Below, one piece after another: positions 1 to 4,910 of a stretch of DNA of 5,827 nt; within the stretch, counting starts at the first letter, position 1, and each line of letters starts with the position of its first letter. Origin of the DNA: an uncultured Eubacteriales bacterium (GTDB taxonomy: Bacteria; Bacillota; Clostridia; Oscillospirales; Acutalibacteraceae); assembly GCA_902462035.1 (NCBI GenBank), contig CABQAC010000133.1:1-5827 (forward strand), read 5' to 3'. A program made the position numbers and the translations under genes. The notes under the pieces are model-generated. The model ran no database searches, had not been told where the DNA came from, and saw nothing but the letters and a program-made list of their open reading frames with translations.

Positions 1-193
1 GAACCGTGTGCAGTTCAGGCTCGTCCGAGCGGCGGAACGCGGTGTCCACCGAACCGTACGCCGTGCCGAACATGGCATAGGCGGAAGCATAGCCCGGTTT
101 GGGATAAACGAAGATCTTCAGCCCAGTCTCGTGGGTCGCGGTATAATACGTATCGCCAAAGCATTTTCGTTCGGTTACGACCAGATTACTCAA
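1..193 (-). CDS. ymfH: M16 family peptidase, YmfH-type (EF-P 5-aminopentanol modification-associated), N-terminal part only
   Basis: About 64 N-terminal residues are visible; the gene runs off the left edge. The peptide has the start typical of YmfH-type M16 proteins: F-G-D-T-Y-Y, then TGLKIFVYPKPGYASAYA, then FGTAYGSVDTAF. This is the first beta-strands of the M16 fold. In the family the zinc motif HxxEH follows within roughly ten residues of the last visible ones (ELHTV), so it should lie just outside the window and catalytic competence cannot be judged here. The start is inferred: the frame has a TGA at 202-200, and the TTG at 193-191 is the first start-like codon after it, overlapping the TGA of the upstream gene as TTGA. 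A GGTG seven bases upstream could serve as ribosome site. No in-frame ATG occurs before the conserved region. Together with the upstream gene it forms the pair found next to each other in many Firmicutes. In B. subtilis the pair is linked to EF-P modification; that role here is inference from family. Some databases write the name YfmH. Confidence 0.82.
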   Translation of the reverse strand, partial: MSNLVVTERKCFGDTYYTATHETGLKIFVYPKPGYASAYAMFGTAYGSVDTAFRRSDEPELHTV

Positions 194-1491
194 TCCGCAT
201 CACCAGCCTTTTCATTCTGTACCTGCCTGCCCGTCAGCAGATAGACGGTATCCAACGCCACCCCCTGGGCGCAAGCCACCACTTGTTCTTTTGCGACCCG
301 GTCTACCGCTTCCGCCGCTTCGGCAGGGGAATAAGTTTTCCCGTCAAACGATTGGGTCAGATACCAGTTTTCCAGATACGCCGGGGAGTCGGACACGGTC
401 CGGAAGCTGTTTTTTACGCTCAGCTTAGCGGCCGATAGTTCTTCTTCCGTAAAGTCCCCCTCCTGCACAGCCTTAAGCTGGCGCAGGATTTCTGCCTGGG
501 CAGCTTGTTTGTTGGCCGACTCCACGCCGCTTTCCACCAGCATAATTCCCTTGTTTTTATCGTAGCGGGAGGAACAATAGTAGCACAGGCTCAGCTTTTC
601 CCGCACGTTCAAAAACAGTTTGGAATGGGCGGTGCCGCCATACAGCGCCGCCATCAGCCGCATGGCCATCACATCCGCGCCTGGCTCCGCCGTCTTGGTG
701 CGGAAACCGAGCACCAGCTTGCTTTGGGCCACATCGAATTCATCGGTAAATTCCCGCACCGTTTGGGGCGTTTTTCCGGTCTGGGTATGGCAATCCGCCA
801 CGTTCCCACGGCCAAAGGAGGAAAACGCGTCGGCAAACCGCGCCCCCACGTCATCCGCATCGATTTGGCCCAGCAGCATCACTTCCACCCGCGCGGTGCG
901 CAGCATCTGCCGCCAGGCATCGGTTATTTCCCGGGCGGACAGGGCCACGGCGCTGTCCCGGGAACCCAGCCGATCCACACCGTAGGCCTCCCCTTCGCAC
1001 ATCAGCTGCTCGCAGCGGGTTTTGGCGAAAGACCGCTTGTCGGTAAATTCCGCGTCGATCTGTTCGATAAGCTGCCGGCGCTCCTGCTCCACGTCTTCCG
1101 CGCGGAACATATCGTCCTCCAGCGCAGGCCGGAAGATCATCTCGAGCAGCAGGTCGGCGCACTGAGCGGCAACATCTTCCCCTTCCAAGGCATACCGGTC
1201 CTGAATAGAACCGATGGCCACCGTAACCGCCTGCACCTCGCCAATTTTGCGGACCATGCAGCCCGCGCGGGCGCCGTAAAGCTCGCTTAAGCGCTGGTTT
1301 AGCTGGGTAAAATCGGGGTACTTGCGGCAGGACCGGGTCAGCAGATGGGGTAAAATCGCGTATCGCGAGGCGGTCTGCGCCGCCAAAGGCAGAAAAAAGC
1401 TACAGGAAATTCGGTTGGTCTTGTAGCTGTCGTCCCGCACCGCGGTAAGGGACACACCATCGCCAAGGCGCTTGACCGTAAGTTCGGCCAT
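190..1491 (-). CDS. ymfF: M16 family non-catalytic peptidase homologue, YmfF-type (EF-P 5-aminopentanol modification-associated)
   Basis: The protein has 433 residues, the usual size for YmfF-type M16 proteins. Two M16 half-domains are visible. The first (about 1-215) holds LNQRLSELYGA (64-74) and the helix AEDVEQERRQLIEQI (131-145). The second holds GGTAHSKLFLNVREKLSLCY (285-304), the R...Y signature of the M16 C-terminal domain. The zinc motif HxxEH is absent: its place reads HLLTR (49-53), so this is probably the inactive partner of the active YmfH subunit, as known for the family. There is no signal peptide or membrane segment, so it should be cytoplasmic. The frame is open to an ATG at 1524, but a perfect GGAGG (1503-1499) lies inside that extension, 7 nt before the ATG at 1491. 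The start MAELTVKRL is therefore preferred. The stop overlaps the next gene's TTG start, implying translational coupling. Function in EF-P modification is by family association only. Confidence 0.88.
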   Translation of the reverse strand: MAELTVKRLGDGVSLTAVRDDSYKTNRISCSFFLPLAAQTASRYAILPHLLTRSCRKYPDFTQLNQRLSELYGARAGCMVRKIGEVQAVTVAIGSIQDRYALEGEDVAAQCADLLLEMIFRPALEDDMFRAEDVEQERRQLIEQIDAEFTDKRSFAKTRCEQLMCEGEAYGVDRLGSRDSAVALSAREITDAWRQMLRTARVEVMLLGQIDADDVGARFADAFSSFGRGNVADCHTQTGKTPQTVREFTDEFDVAQSKLVLGFRTKTAEPGADVMAMRLMAALYGGTAHSKLFLNVREKLSLCYYCSSRYDKNKGIMLVESGVESANKQAAQAEILRQLKAVQEGDFTEEELSAAKLSVKNSFRTVSDSPAYLENWYLTQSFDGKTYSPAEAAEAVDRVAKEQVVACAQGVALDTVYLLTGRQVQNEKAGDAD

Positions 1492-1498
1492 CTTCATT

Positions 1499-1503
1499 CC
1501 TCC
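1499..1503 (-). promoter_or_regulatory. Ribosome binding site deciding the ymfF start
   Basis: On the minus strand GGAGG stands 7 nt before the ATG at 1491. A possible longer reading from the ATG at 1524 would place this site inside the coding sequence, and that upstream ATG has no comparable site before it. This supports the shorter protein. Confidence 0.75.
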
Positions 1504-1547
1504 ATTCCATCCGTTTGTTGACATCCAAGTTTTAGTATAAACAAATT

Positions 1548-1570
1548 CGCGGCAAAAACACCGTACCGCG
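1548..1570 (-). other. Small hairpin in the ymfF leader
   Basis: On the minus strand CGCGGTA pairs with TGCCGCG (7 bp including one G-U) around a 9-nt loop, followed by AATTTGTTT. It lies in the untranslated leader between the predicted promoter and the start codon. It is too short for a convincing terminator, so a weak attenuator or mRNA-stabilising structure is possible, or nothing. A weak secondary -10 (TATACT, 1539-1534) lies just downstream without a good -35. Confidence 0.25.
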
Positions 1571-1622
1571 ACTTGTCACATAAAAAACATAAAACAAAAC
1601 CGGCTCAAGGCGTTTTGAAGTT

Positions 1623-1651
1623 ATTATAGCATACCAATGCGCCACTTTAAA
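1623..1651 (-). promoter_or_regulatory. Extended -10 sigma-A-type promoter for ymfF-ymfH
   Basis: On the minus strand a perfect -10 box TATAAT (1628-1623) is preceded by TG and one base, an extended -10. A -35-like TTTAAA (1651-1646, 4 of 6 matches to TTGACA) stands 17 bp upstream. Transcription would start near 1615, giving a leader of about 125 nt before the ATG at 1491. The surrounding DNA is AT-rich compared with the coding regions. Confidence 0.65.
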
Positions 1652-1654
1652 GTG
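1643..1654. promoter_or_regulatory. Perfect 12-bp palindrome over the -35 box (candidate operator)
   Basis: CACTTTAAAGTG is a perfect inverted repeat that covers the -35 element of the predicted ymfF promoter. Such a position is typical for a repressor or activator dyad. No regulator can be assigned from the sequence; chance occurrence in AT-rich DNA is possible. Confidence 0.4.
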
Positions 1655-1678
1655 AAATTTCCATGAAGCGGAACAAAC

Positions 1679-1720
1679 GGCAGCGCCCCTGCGGACCTGA
1701 TGATCCGCGGGGGCGCTGCC
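1679..1720 (-). terminator. Intrinsic terminator after the XRE/membrane protein locus
   Basis: A 17-bp GC-rich stem (1679-1695 with 1704-1720, one wobble pair) closes an 8-nt loop. On the minus strand it begins 6 nt after the TAA stop ending at 1727 and is followed by GTTTGTTCCGCTT, a moderately T-rich tail. It separates this locus from the ymfF promoter just downstream. On the plus strand there is no gene that it would end. Confidence 0.8.
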
Positions 1721-1726
1721 GCCGCA

Positions 1727-2410
1727 TTATTTATGCCGTTGTTTTTTCGTTGCCCGCACCATTTCCACCACGCTGTAATAAATGGGAATGGTCAAAAACA
1801 AAATCCACCAGGGGTGCCACGCGTTCCAAACCAGCCCTATGGTTATGTAGGCCATGGCTACTACCGCAGGGTAACAAAAAACAAAACCGTTTTTCTTGCG
1901 AATCCCGCCGAATAAGGTGTAATATACGGGGACCGTCAAAAACACAACCCATGCCAGCCCCCAGGCGTTACCGTAATAGCCCCATAAAAAGAAGACCAGG
2001 GCGCAAAGGGCCGGGTAACAGAAAATGTGCGGATTGCGTTTGAGAACCGCCTCCACGGTGGTGTAATAAAGCGGCACGGTTAAAAACACCGTCCATGCCA
2101 CGGCCCAGCCGCTGTACAAAAATCCCCAAAGCAAAAAGACGACTACGCACAGCACTGGGTAAGGGAACAAATGCCACAGCGATTTGTGGGAAACGCGCTT
2201 ATCCTCCCCGTTGACAGAAAGATGCCCCCTGCCCAAATCCACCTGGTCGCCGTTTTCATCCTTGACACGCAGATAACCCAGCCCAACATGCACCTCGCTT
2301 TTTCCATCCTGCACATGGATACCCTTATCGTAAAACGCAACGGTTTCTTTTTTGCCTTCCGCGTTTTCCGGATCCTGGGCCGTTTCTTCCCGCCGCAACC
2401 ACCGGGTCAT
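1727..2410 (-). CDS. Membrane protein with triplicated 48-residue hairpin unit; probably the C-terminal part of a frameshifted XRE regulator
   Basis: This reading frame encodes 227 residues from ATG 2410. Residues about 8-28 are an acidic linker. Residues 29-68 hold short beta-like repeats, KGIHVQDGKSEVHVG and then related GYLRV and GHLSV segments. Residues 82-225 are three tandem units with conserved YP (84-85, 132-133, 180-181) and VFLTVPLYY / VFLTVPVYY / LFLTIPIYY. Each unit has two hydrophobic segments, giving about six membrane segments. Linkers between units are basic (KRNPH, RKKNG) and the C-terminus is basic (TKKQRHK), which places them and the N-terminus in the cytoplasm. No good ribosome site precedes ATG 2410, and the frame is closed by a TGA about 27 nt before it. 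The XRE frame upstream overlaps this one by 86 nt. From memory, Clostridia encode HTH proteins with GIHV-type repeats and membrane tails as one chain, so this is likely the second half of such a protein. Separate translation by coupling cannot be excluded. Ligand and function are unknown. Confidence 0.72.
   Translation of the reverse strand: MTRWLRREETAQDPENAEGKKETVAFYDKGIHVQDGKSEVHVGLGYLRVKDENGDQVDLGRGHLSVNGEDKRVSHKSLWHLFPYPVLCVVVFLLWGFLYSGWAVAWTVFLTVPLYYTTVEAVLKRNPHIFCYPALCALVFFLWGYYGNAWGLAWVVFLTVPVYYTLFGGIRKKNGFVFCYPAVVAMAYITIGLVWNAWHPWWILFLTIPIYYSVVEMVRATKKQRHK
1736..2167 (-). repeat. Three tandem 144-bp repeats coding for membrane hairpins
   Basis: The units are about 2167-2024, 2023-1880 and 1879-1736 and keep an exact period of 48 codons with no indels. 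Conserved points are YP near the start, an aromatic-rich turn (GFLYSGW, GYYGNAW, GLVWNAW) and the T-V/I-P-x-Y-Y end. Units 1 and 2 resemble each other more than unit 3. The similarity can also be seen in the DNA, for example plus-strand runs like gtcaaaaaca and gttaaaaaca recurring at 144-bp spacing. It is an intragenic duplication, not a mobile repeat. Confidence 0.8.
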
Positions 2411-2633
2411 CCATGCCGCCGGGCACCGGATCCTCGGTCATCAGCAATTCATCCAGGGAAACGTCGTACAGGCGCGCCAGCAAAATGAGGTTATCCGTAT
2501 CCGGAGAGGCTTCCGCCCGCTCCCACTTGGATACCGCCTGCCTGCTGATTCCAAGCCTGGCCGCCAGTTCTTCCTGGGACAGGCTGTTTTTCTTCCGCAA
2601 TTGCACCAAGCGGTTGGCAATTTCAATATTCAT
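2325..2633 (-). CDS. XRE/Cro-type helix-turn-helix regulator; probably the N-terminal part of a frameshifted membrane regulator
   Basis: Residues 1-65 are a complete HTH_3 domain: MNIEIANRLVQLRKKN, then LSQEELAARLGIS (18-30) and RQAVSKWER (31-39) as the turn and recognition helix, then PDTDNLILLARLYDVSLDELL. This is the standard DNA-binding domain of Clostridia XRE proteins. After about residue 80 the frame continues with GRNGPGSGKRGRQKRNR, which uses AGA and GGA codons unlike the neighbouring genes and ends at TAA 2327-2325. The alternative frame over the same bases gives an acidic linker leading into the membrane protein. The true chain is therefore probably about 300 residues, switching frame near the GGG run at 2391-2389. 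The start is uncertain: ATG 2633 fits the family and has AAAGGA about 11 nt upstream; ATG 2645 (MDLEMN) is four codons earlier but lies directly against that site. The frame remains open to 2717 without family similarity. If not joined, it would be a 102-residue soluble repressor. Confidence 0.75.
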   Translation of the reverse strand: MNIEIANRLVQLRKKNSLSQEELAARLGISRQAVSKWERAEASPDTDNLILLARLYDVSLDELLMTEDPVPGGMDDPVVAAGRNGPGSGKRGRQKRNRCVLR

Positions 2634-2749
2634 CTCCAGGTCCATCCTTTCGCGGCATTCGCTGCCCGCCGGGCAAAACCCGTTTTCGAGCGAATTCCTC
2701 AAGCAAATCTTTCGCAACCATCATACCCGAGTCGTGGCAAAAACGCCAC

Positions 2750-2785
2750 CAACCAACGGTTTCCGGGGCCCGCAACCGCTGGTTG
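2750..2785 (-). other. Long imperfect inverted repeat in the XRE leader
   Basis: CAACCAACGGTT (2750-2761) pairs with AACCGCTGGTTG (2774-2785), 11 of 12 positions, around a 12-nt GC-rich spacer. It lies between the predicted minus-strand promoter and the XRE start, so it would fold as a hairpin in the leader of that mRNA. It is not followed by a T-run on either strand. It may be an operator dyad or a leader structure; no family of riboswitch is recognised. Confidence 0.45.
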
Positions 2786-2799
2786 CGCCGCTCAAATGG

Positions 2800-2828
2800 A
2801 TTGTAGCACGGTTTTGCCGGGCACGCAA
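2800..2828 (-). promoter_or_regulatory. Candidate promoter for the XRE/membrane locus
   Basis: On the minus strand TTGCGT (2828-2823) and TACAAT (2805-2800) are separated by 17 bp. The -10 matches 5 of 6 and the -35 3 of 6. Transcription would start near 2793 and give a leader of about 160 nt that contains the 2750-2785 inverted repeat. It is divergent from, and very near, the comM promoter. Confidence 0.4.
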
Positions 2829-2838
2829 TTGTCAATTG
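2826..2838. promoter_or_regulatory. Doubled CAATTG palindrome between divergent promoters (candidate operator)
   Basis: Two CAATTG hexamers are separated by one base (CAATTGTCAATTG). The block touches the minus-strand -35 and lies just upstream of the plus-strand -35. A position between divergent promoters would suit a site for the neighbouring XRE regulator, but that link is inference and short AT-rich palindromes arise easily by chance. Confidence 0.3.
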
Positions 2839-2842
2839 TTGC

Positions 2843-2871
2843 TTGCAGCAATCGCTATTTTATCTTATAAT
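2843..2871 (+). promoter_or_regulatory. Promoter for comM
   Basis: A perfect -10 TATAAT (2866-2871) stands 17 bp after TTGCAG (2843-2848, matching only the TTG of the consensus). The start of transcription would be near 2878, about 30 nt before the GTG at 2910. The region is the most AT-rich part of the window. Confidence 0.6.
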
Positions 2872-2897
2872 ATTTTTATATCGTAATAAAGCAAGCA

Positions 2898-2903
2898 GAG
2901 GTG
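2898..2903 (+). promoter_or_regulatory. Ribosome binding site deciding the comM start
   Basis: GAGGTG lies 6 nt before the GTG at 2910. The in-frame GTG at 2901 is part of this site and so is unlikely to be the start. Starting at 2910 gives MFAALNSMGLFGMDAY, which fits the N-terminus usual in Firmicute YifB/ComM proteins. Confidence 0.65.
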
Positions 2904-2909
2904 ACGGCG

Positions 2910-4439
2910 GTGTTTGCGGCACTAAACAGCATGGGGCTTTTCGGCATGGACGCGTATCCGGTCCAGGTGGAGGCGGATCTGTCTCAGGGATTGCCATCCT
3001 TTGACATGGTGGGGCTGCCGGACGCGGCGGTAAAAGAAGCCCGTGACCGGGTGCGCGCGGCCTTAAAAAATTGCGGGTTTGAATTTCCGGTCAGCCGCAT
3101 CACAATCAATCTTGCGCCGGCGGACGTGAAAAAGGAGGGGCCGCTTTACGACCTTCCCCTGCTGCTGGCGCTGCTGAAAGCGTCGCGCCAGTTGGACTGC
3201 GGGCTGGATGACAGCGTGTTCGTGGGGGAGCTTTCCCTGTCGGGAGAGGTGCGAAAGATCAACGGCGTGCTGCCTATGGTCATCGGGGCCAAATCCAAAG
3301 GGTTCCGGCGGGTATTTGTCCCCGCTCAAAACGCGGCTGAAGGCGCTGTCGTCGGCGGAATCGAAGTTTATCCCGTCACCCATTTTGTCGAACTGGTCGA
3401 ACACTTGGCAGGCCGAAAGCAAATTGCTCCGGCGCAAAACGCACCGGAAAGCGCCGCGTTCCAACCCACCACGCCGGATTTTGCCGATGTCCGCGGACAG
3501 CAGGAAGCAAAGCGCGCTTTGGAAATCGCTACGGCGGGCGGCCATAACGCCCTGCTGCTGGGGCCGCCCGGCGCGGGGAAAAGCATGCTTGCCAAACGCA
3601 TTCCCTCTATCCTGCCGCAGATGACCTTTGAGGAATCCATCGAAACCACAAAAATCCATTCCATCGCGGGCACGCTTCCAGCCGGCGCGGGTCTGGTCAC
3701 CACCCGCCCCTTCCGCGCGCCCCACCACACCATCTCCCCCGCCGGTCTTTCCGGCGGGGGGACCATGCCGCGTCCCGGCGAAATTTCGCTTGCGCACAAC
3801 GGCGTGCTGTTTTTGGACGAACTGCCGGAATTCTCCCGCGCCGCGATGGAAGCGCTCCGTCAGCCCATCGAGGATGGCCGGGTGACCATTTCGCGGGTCA
3901 GCGCCACCTTGACCTACCCCTGCTCCATGATGGTCGTAGCCGCTATGAACCCCTGTCCCTGCGGGTATTACGGCCACCCCACCCACCGCTGCACCTGCAC
4001 GGCCACCGCGGTTTCCCGTTATTTAACCCGGGTCAGCGGGCCGCTGCTTGACCGGCTGGACCTTCACGTGGAAGTGCCGCCGGTGGAATACGAGCAGCTT
4101 TCTTCCGCCGAAAAAGCGGAAGGTTCGGCCCAAATCCGCGAACGGGTCGACAGGGCGCGCCAGCTGCAGCGGGAACGGTACCAAAAGGAGGGGCTTTCCT
4201 GCAACGCCCGGCTGACCCCGGACCTGCTGCGCCGGTATTGCCCCCTGACCGACCGGGCCAATCTGCTGCTCAAACGGTCCTTCGAACGGCTGGGCCTGTC
4301 CGCCCGGGCGTACGACCGGGTGCTCAAAGTATCGCGCACCATTGCCGACTTGGACGGCAGCGAGGTCATCGACGCGATCCACGTGGGCGAAGCGGTTCAG
4401 CACCGCAGCCTGGACCGGAAATATTGGAGAAATGACTAA
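2910..4439 (+). CDS. comM: ComM/YifB family Mg-chelatase-like AAA+ ATPase
   Basis: The 509-residue protein has the family's full length and order. An N-terminal ChlI/Lon-protease-like domain (about 1-170) contains GLPSFDMVGLPDAAVKEAR and NLAPADVKKEGPLYDLP. The AAA+ core holds Walker A GPPGAGKS (218-225), Walker B VLFLDE (299-304) and RQPIEDGRVTISR. A cysteine cluster NPCPCGYYG...CTC has Cys 349, 351, 361 and 363. The C-terminal Mg_chelatase_C domain follows, with LSARAYDRVLKVSRTIADL. ComM of Gram-negative bacteria is a hexameric helicase that promotes branch migration during natural transformation. In Firmicutes the protein is common but its role is less certain. It is presumably cytoplasmic and acts on DNA with ATP. 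The start is GTG 2910, chosen from the ribosome site and family alignment; a longer reading from GTG 2901 adds three residues. It stands alone here: neither dprA nor topA, frequent neighbours in Firmicutes, is beside it. All key residues are intact. Confidence 0.95.
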   Translation: MFAALNSMGLFGMDAYPVQVEADLSQGLPSFDMVGLPDAAVKEARDRVRAALKNCGFEFPVSRITINLAPADVKKEGPLYDLPLLLALLKASRQLDCGLDDSVFVGELSLSGEVRKINGVLPMVIGAKSKGFRRVFVPAQNAAEGAVVGGIEVYPVTHFVELVEHLAGRKQIAPAQNAPESAAFQPTTPDFADVRGQQEAKRALEIATAGGHNALLLGPPGAGKSMLAKRIPSILPQMTFEESIETTKIHSIAGTLPAGAGLVTTRPFRAPHHTISPAGLSGGGTMPRPGEISLAHNGVLFLDELPEFSRAAMEALRQPIEDGRVTISRVSATLTYPCSMMVVAAMNPCPCGYYGHPTHRCTCTATAVSRYLTRVSGPLLDRLDLHVEVPPVEYEQLSSAEKAEGSAQIRERVDRARQLQRERYQKEGLSCNARLTPDLLRRYCPLTDRANLLLKRSFERLGLSARAYDRVLKVSRTIADLDGSEVIDAIHVGEAVQHRSLDRKYWRND

Positions 4440-4453
4440 CCGCCGCTTTTTTG

Positions 4454-4482
4454 TTGCGGGGGGCTTTGTTCCGTGATACAAT
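4454..4482 (+). promoter_or_regulatory. Candidate promoter for the Dabb protein and aldo/keto reductase genes
   Basis: TTGCGG (4454-4459) and TACAAT (4477-4482) are separated by 17 bp, much like the candidate XRE promoter. The -10 matches 5 of 6 and the -35 3 of 6. Transcription would begin near 4489, about 70 nt before ATG 4561. No convincing terminator is seen after comM, so read-through is also possible. Confidence 0.45.
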
Positions 4483-4489
4483 AGCGTCA

Positions 4490-4519
4490 TGCGGGCGCGC
4501 CACACGGTTTCCGCCCGCA
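4490..4519 (+). other. Hairpin at the predicted 5' end of the Dabb mRNA
   Basis: TGCGGGCG (4490-4497) pairs perfectly with CGCCCGCA (4512-4519) around a 14-nt loop. It would be at the extreme 5' end of a transcript from the 4454-4482 promoter, where such stems are known to slow decay. No T-run follows, so it is not a terminator. Confidence 0.4.
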
Positions 4520-4560
4520 ATGCGTTCCCCGTTCAGGCAAAAATGAAAGGAAGCGGTTTG

Positions 4561-4887
4561 ATGGTAACTCATATTGTATTTTGGAAGCTCAAAGAGGAAA
4601 ATAAAGAGGAAAACGCCGCGGTCATCAAAGAAAAGCTGGAAGCGCTGGTGGGCGTGGTGCCCGGGCTGCTGAAAGCCGAGGTCGGCCGCAACCTGCTGGA
4701 CAGCGATTACGACCTTTGCCTAGTATCCCAGTTTTCCGACCGCGCCGCGCTGGAGGCCTATCGGAACAACCCCGACCACATCAAAGCCGCCACCTTTGTG
4801 CGCGCTTCGGTCTGCGGCCGCACGTCGGTGGATTACGAAAATGAGGATGATTATCTCGACCTGCCGGACGACGCATTCGCGCTGTAA
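4561..4887 (+). CDS. Dabb family protein (stress-response A/B barrel domain)
   Basis: The 108-residue protein matches the Dabb pattern along most of its length: VTHIVFWKLK at the start, VPGLLKAEVGRNL (about 35-47), YDLCLVSQFSDRAALEAY with NPDH (about 50-72), and a closing GRTSVDYE. Dabb proteins are small ferredoxin-like alpha/beta barrels that usually dimerise; plant members are stress-induced and some relatives are cyclases, but bacterial members such as this have no assigned substrate. It has no signal peptide or membrane segment. After VDYE it carries an acidic tail of about 14 residues (NEDDYLDLPDDAFAL) that I do not recall as part of the domain. The start at 4561 is chosen because AAAGGAAG lies 7 nt upstream and the Dabb domain begins at once; longer readings from ATG 4489 or 4543 have no domain match. 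The aldo/keto reductase gene follows after 23 bp, so the two are probably co-transcribed. Confidence 0.88.
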   Translation: MVTHIVFWKLKEENKEENAAVIKEKLEALVGVVPGLLKAEVGRNLLDSDYDLCLVSQFSDRAALEAYRNNPDHIKAATFVRASVCGRTSVDYENEDDYLDLPDDAFAL

Positions 4888-4910
4888 GCCAAACGAAAGG
4901 AATGACCGCA

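Noticed and set aside
505..1290. Long plus-strand open frame opposite ymfF (261 codons)
   Set aside because: It lies fully antisense to a well-recognised gene, has a His/Gln/Gly/Arg-rich shadow composition and no domain or ribosome site.
1524..1524. Upstream ATG as the ymfF start
   Set aside because: It lacks its own ribosome site, and the extra 11 codons contain the GGAGG that serves the ATG at 1491.
1663..2043. Plus-strand open frame beginning before the terminator hairpin
   Set aside because: It reads through the terminator stem and antisense to the repeat-containing membrane protein; basic shadow composition with no domain.
2348..2354. A AAA AAG slippery heptamer (minus strand) as a dnaX-like -1 frameshift site
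   Set aside because: Joining the HTH frame to the membrane frame needs +1 (or -2), and the heptamer is not in the correct phase of the HTH frame. Polymerase slippage on the A6 run remains possible but gives a less natural linker than a change at the GGG run.
2800..2835. Perfect minus-strand TTGACA (2835-2830) as the -35 of the XRE promoter
   Set aside because: Its spacing to TACAAT (2805-2800) is 24 bp, and no -10-like hexamer occurs at 16-18 bp.
2623..2835. Minus-strand open frame in the XRE leader (70 codons)
   Set aside because: It overlaps the XRE start in another frame, has no family similarity that I recognise and no good ribosome site, and spans the inverted repeat.
3063..3986. Long minus-strand open frame opposite comM (307 codons)
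   Set aside because: It is antisense to intact comM motifs and is explained by GC-biased third codon positions in comM; no recognisable domain.
4440..4465. T6 run just after comM as an intrinsic terminator
   Set aside because: No adequate stem precedes the T-run; only 4-bp pairings spanning the run itself are available.
4023..4520. Minus-strand open frame opposite the comM C-terminus, extending into the intergenic gap
   Set aside because: Mostly complementary to comM, with no domain, promoter or ribosome site.
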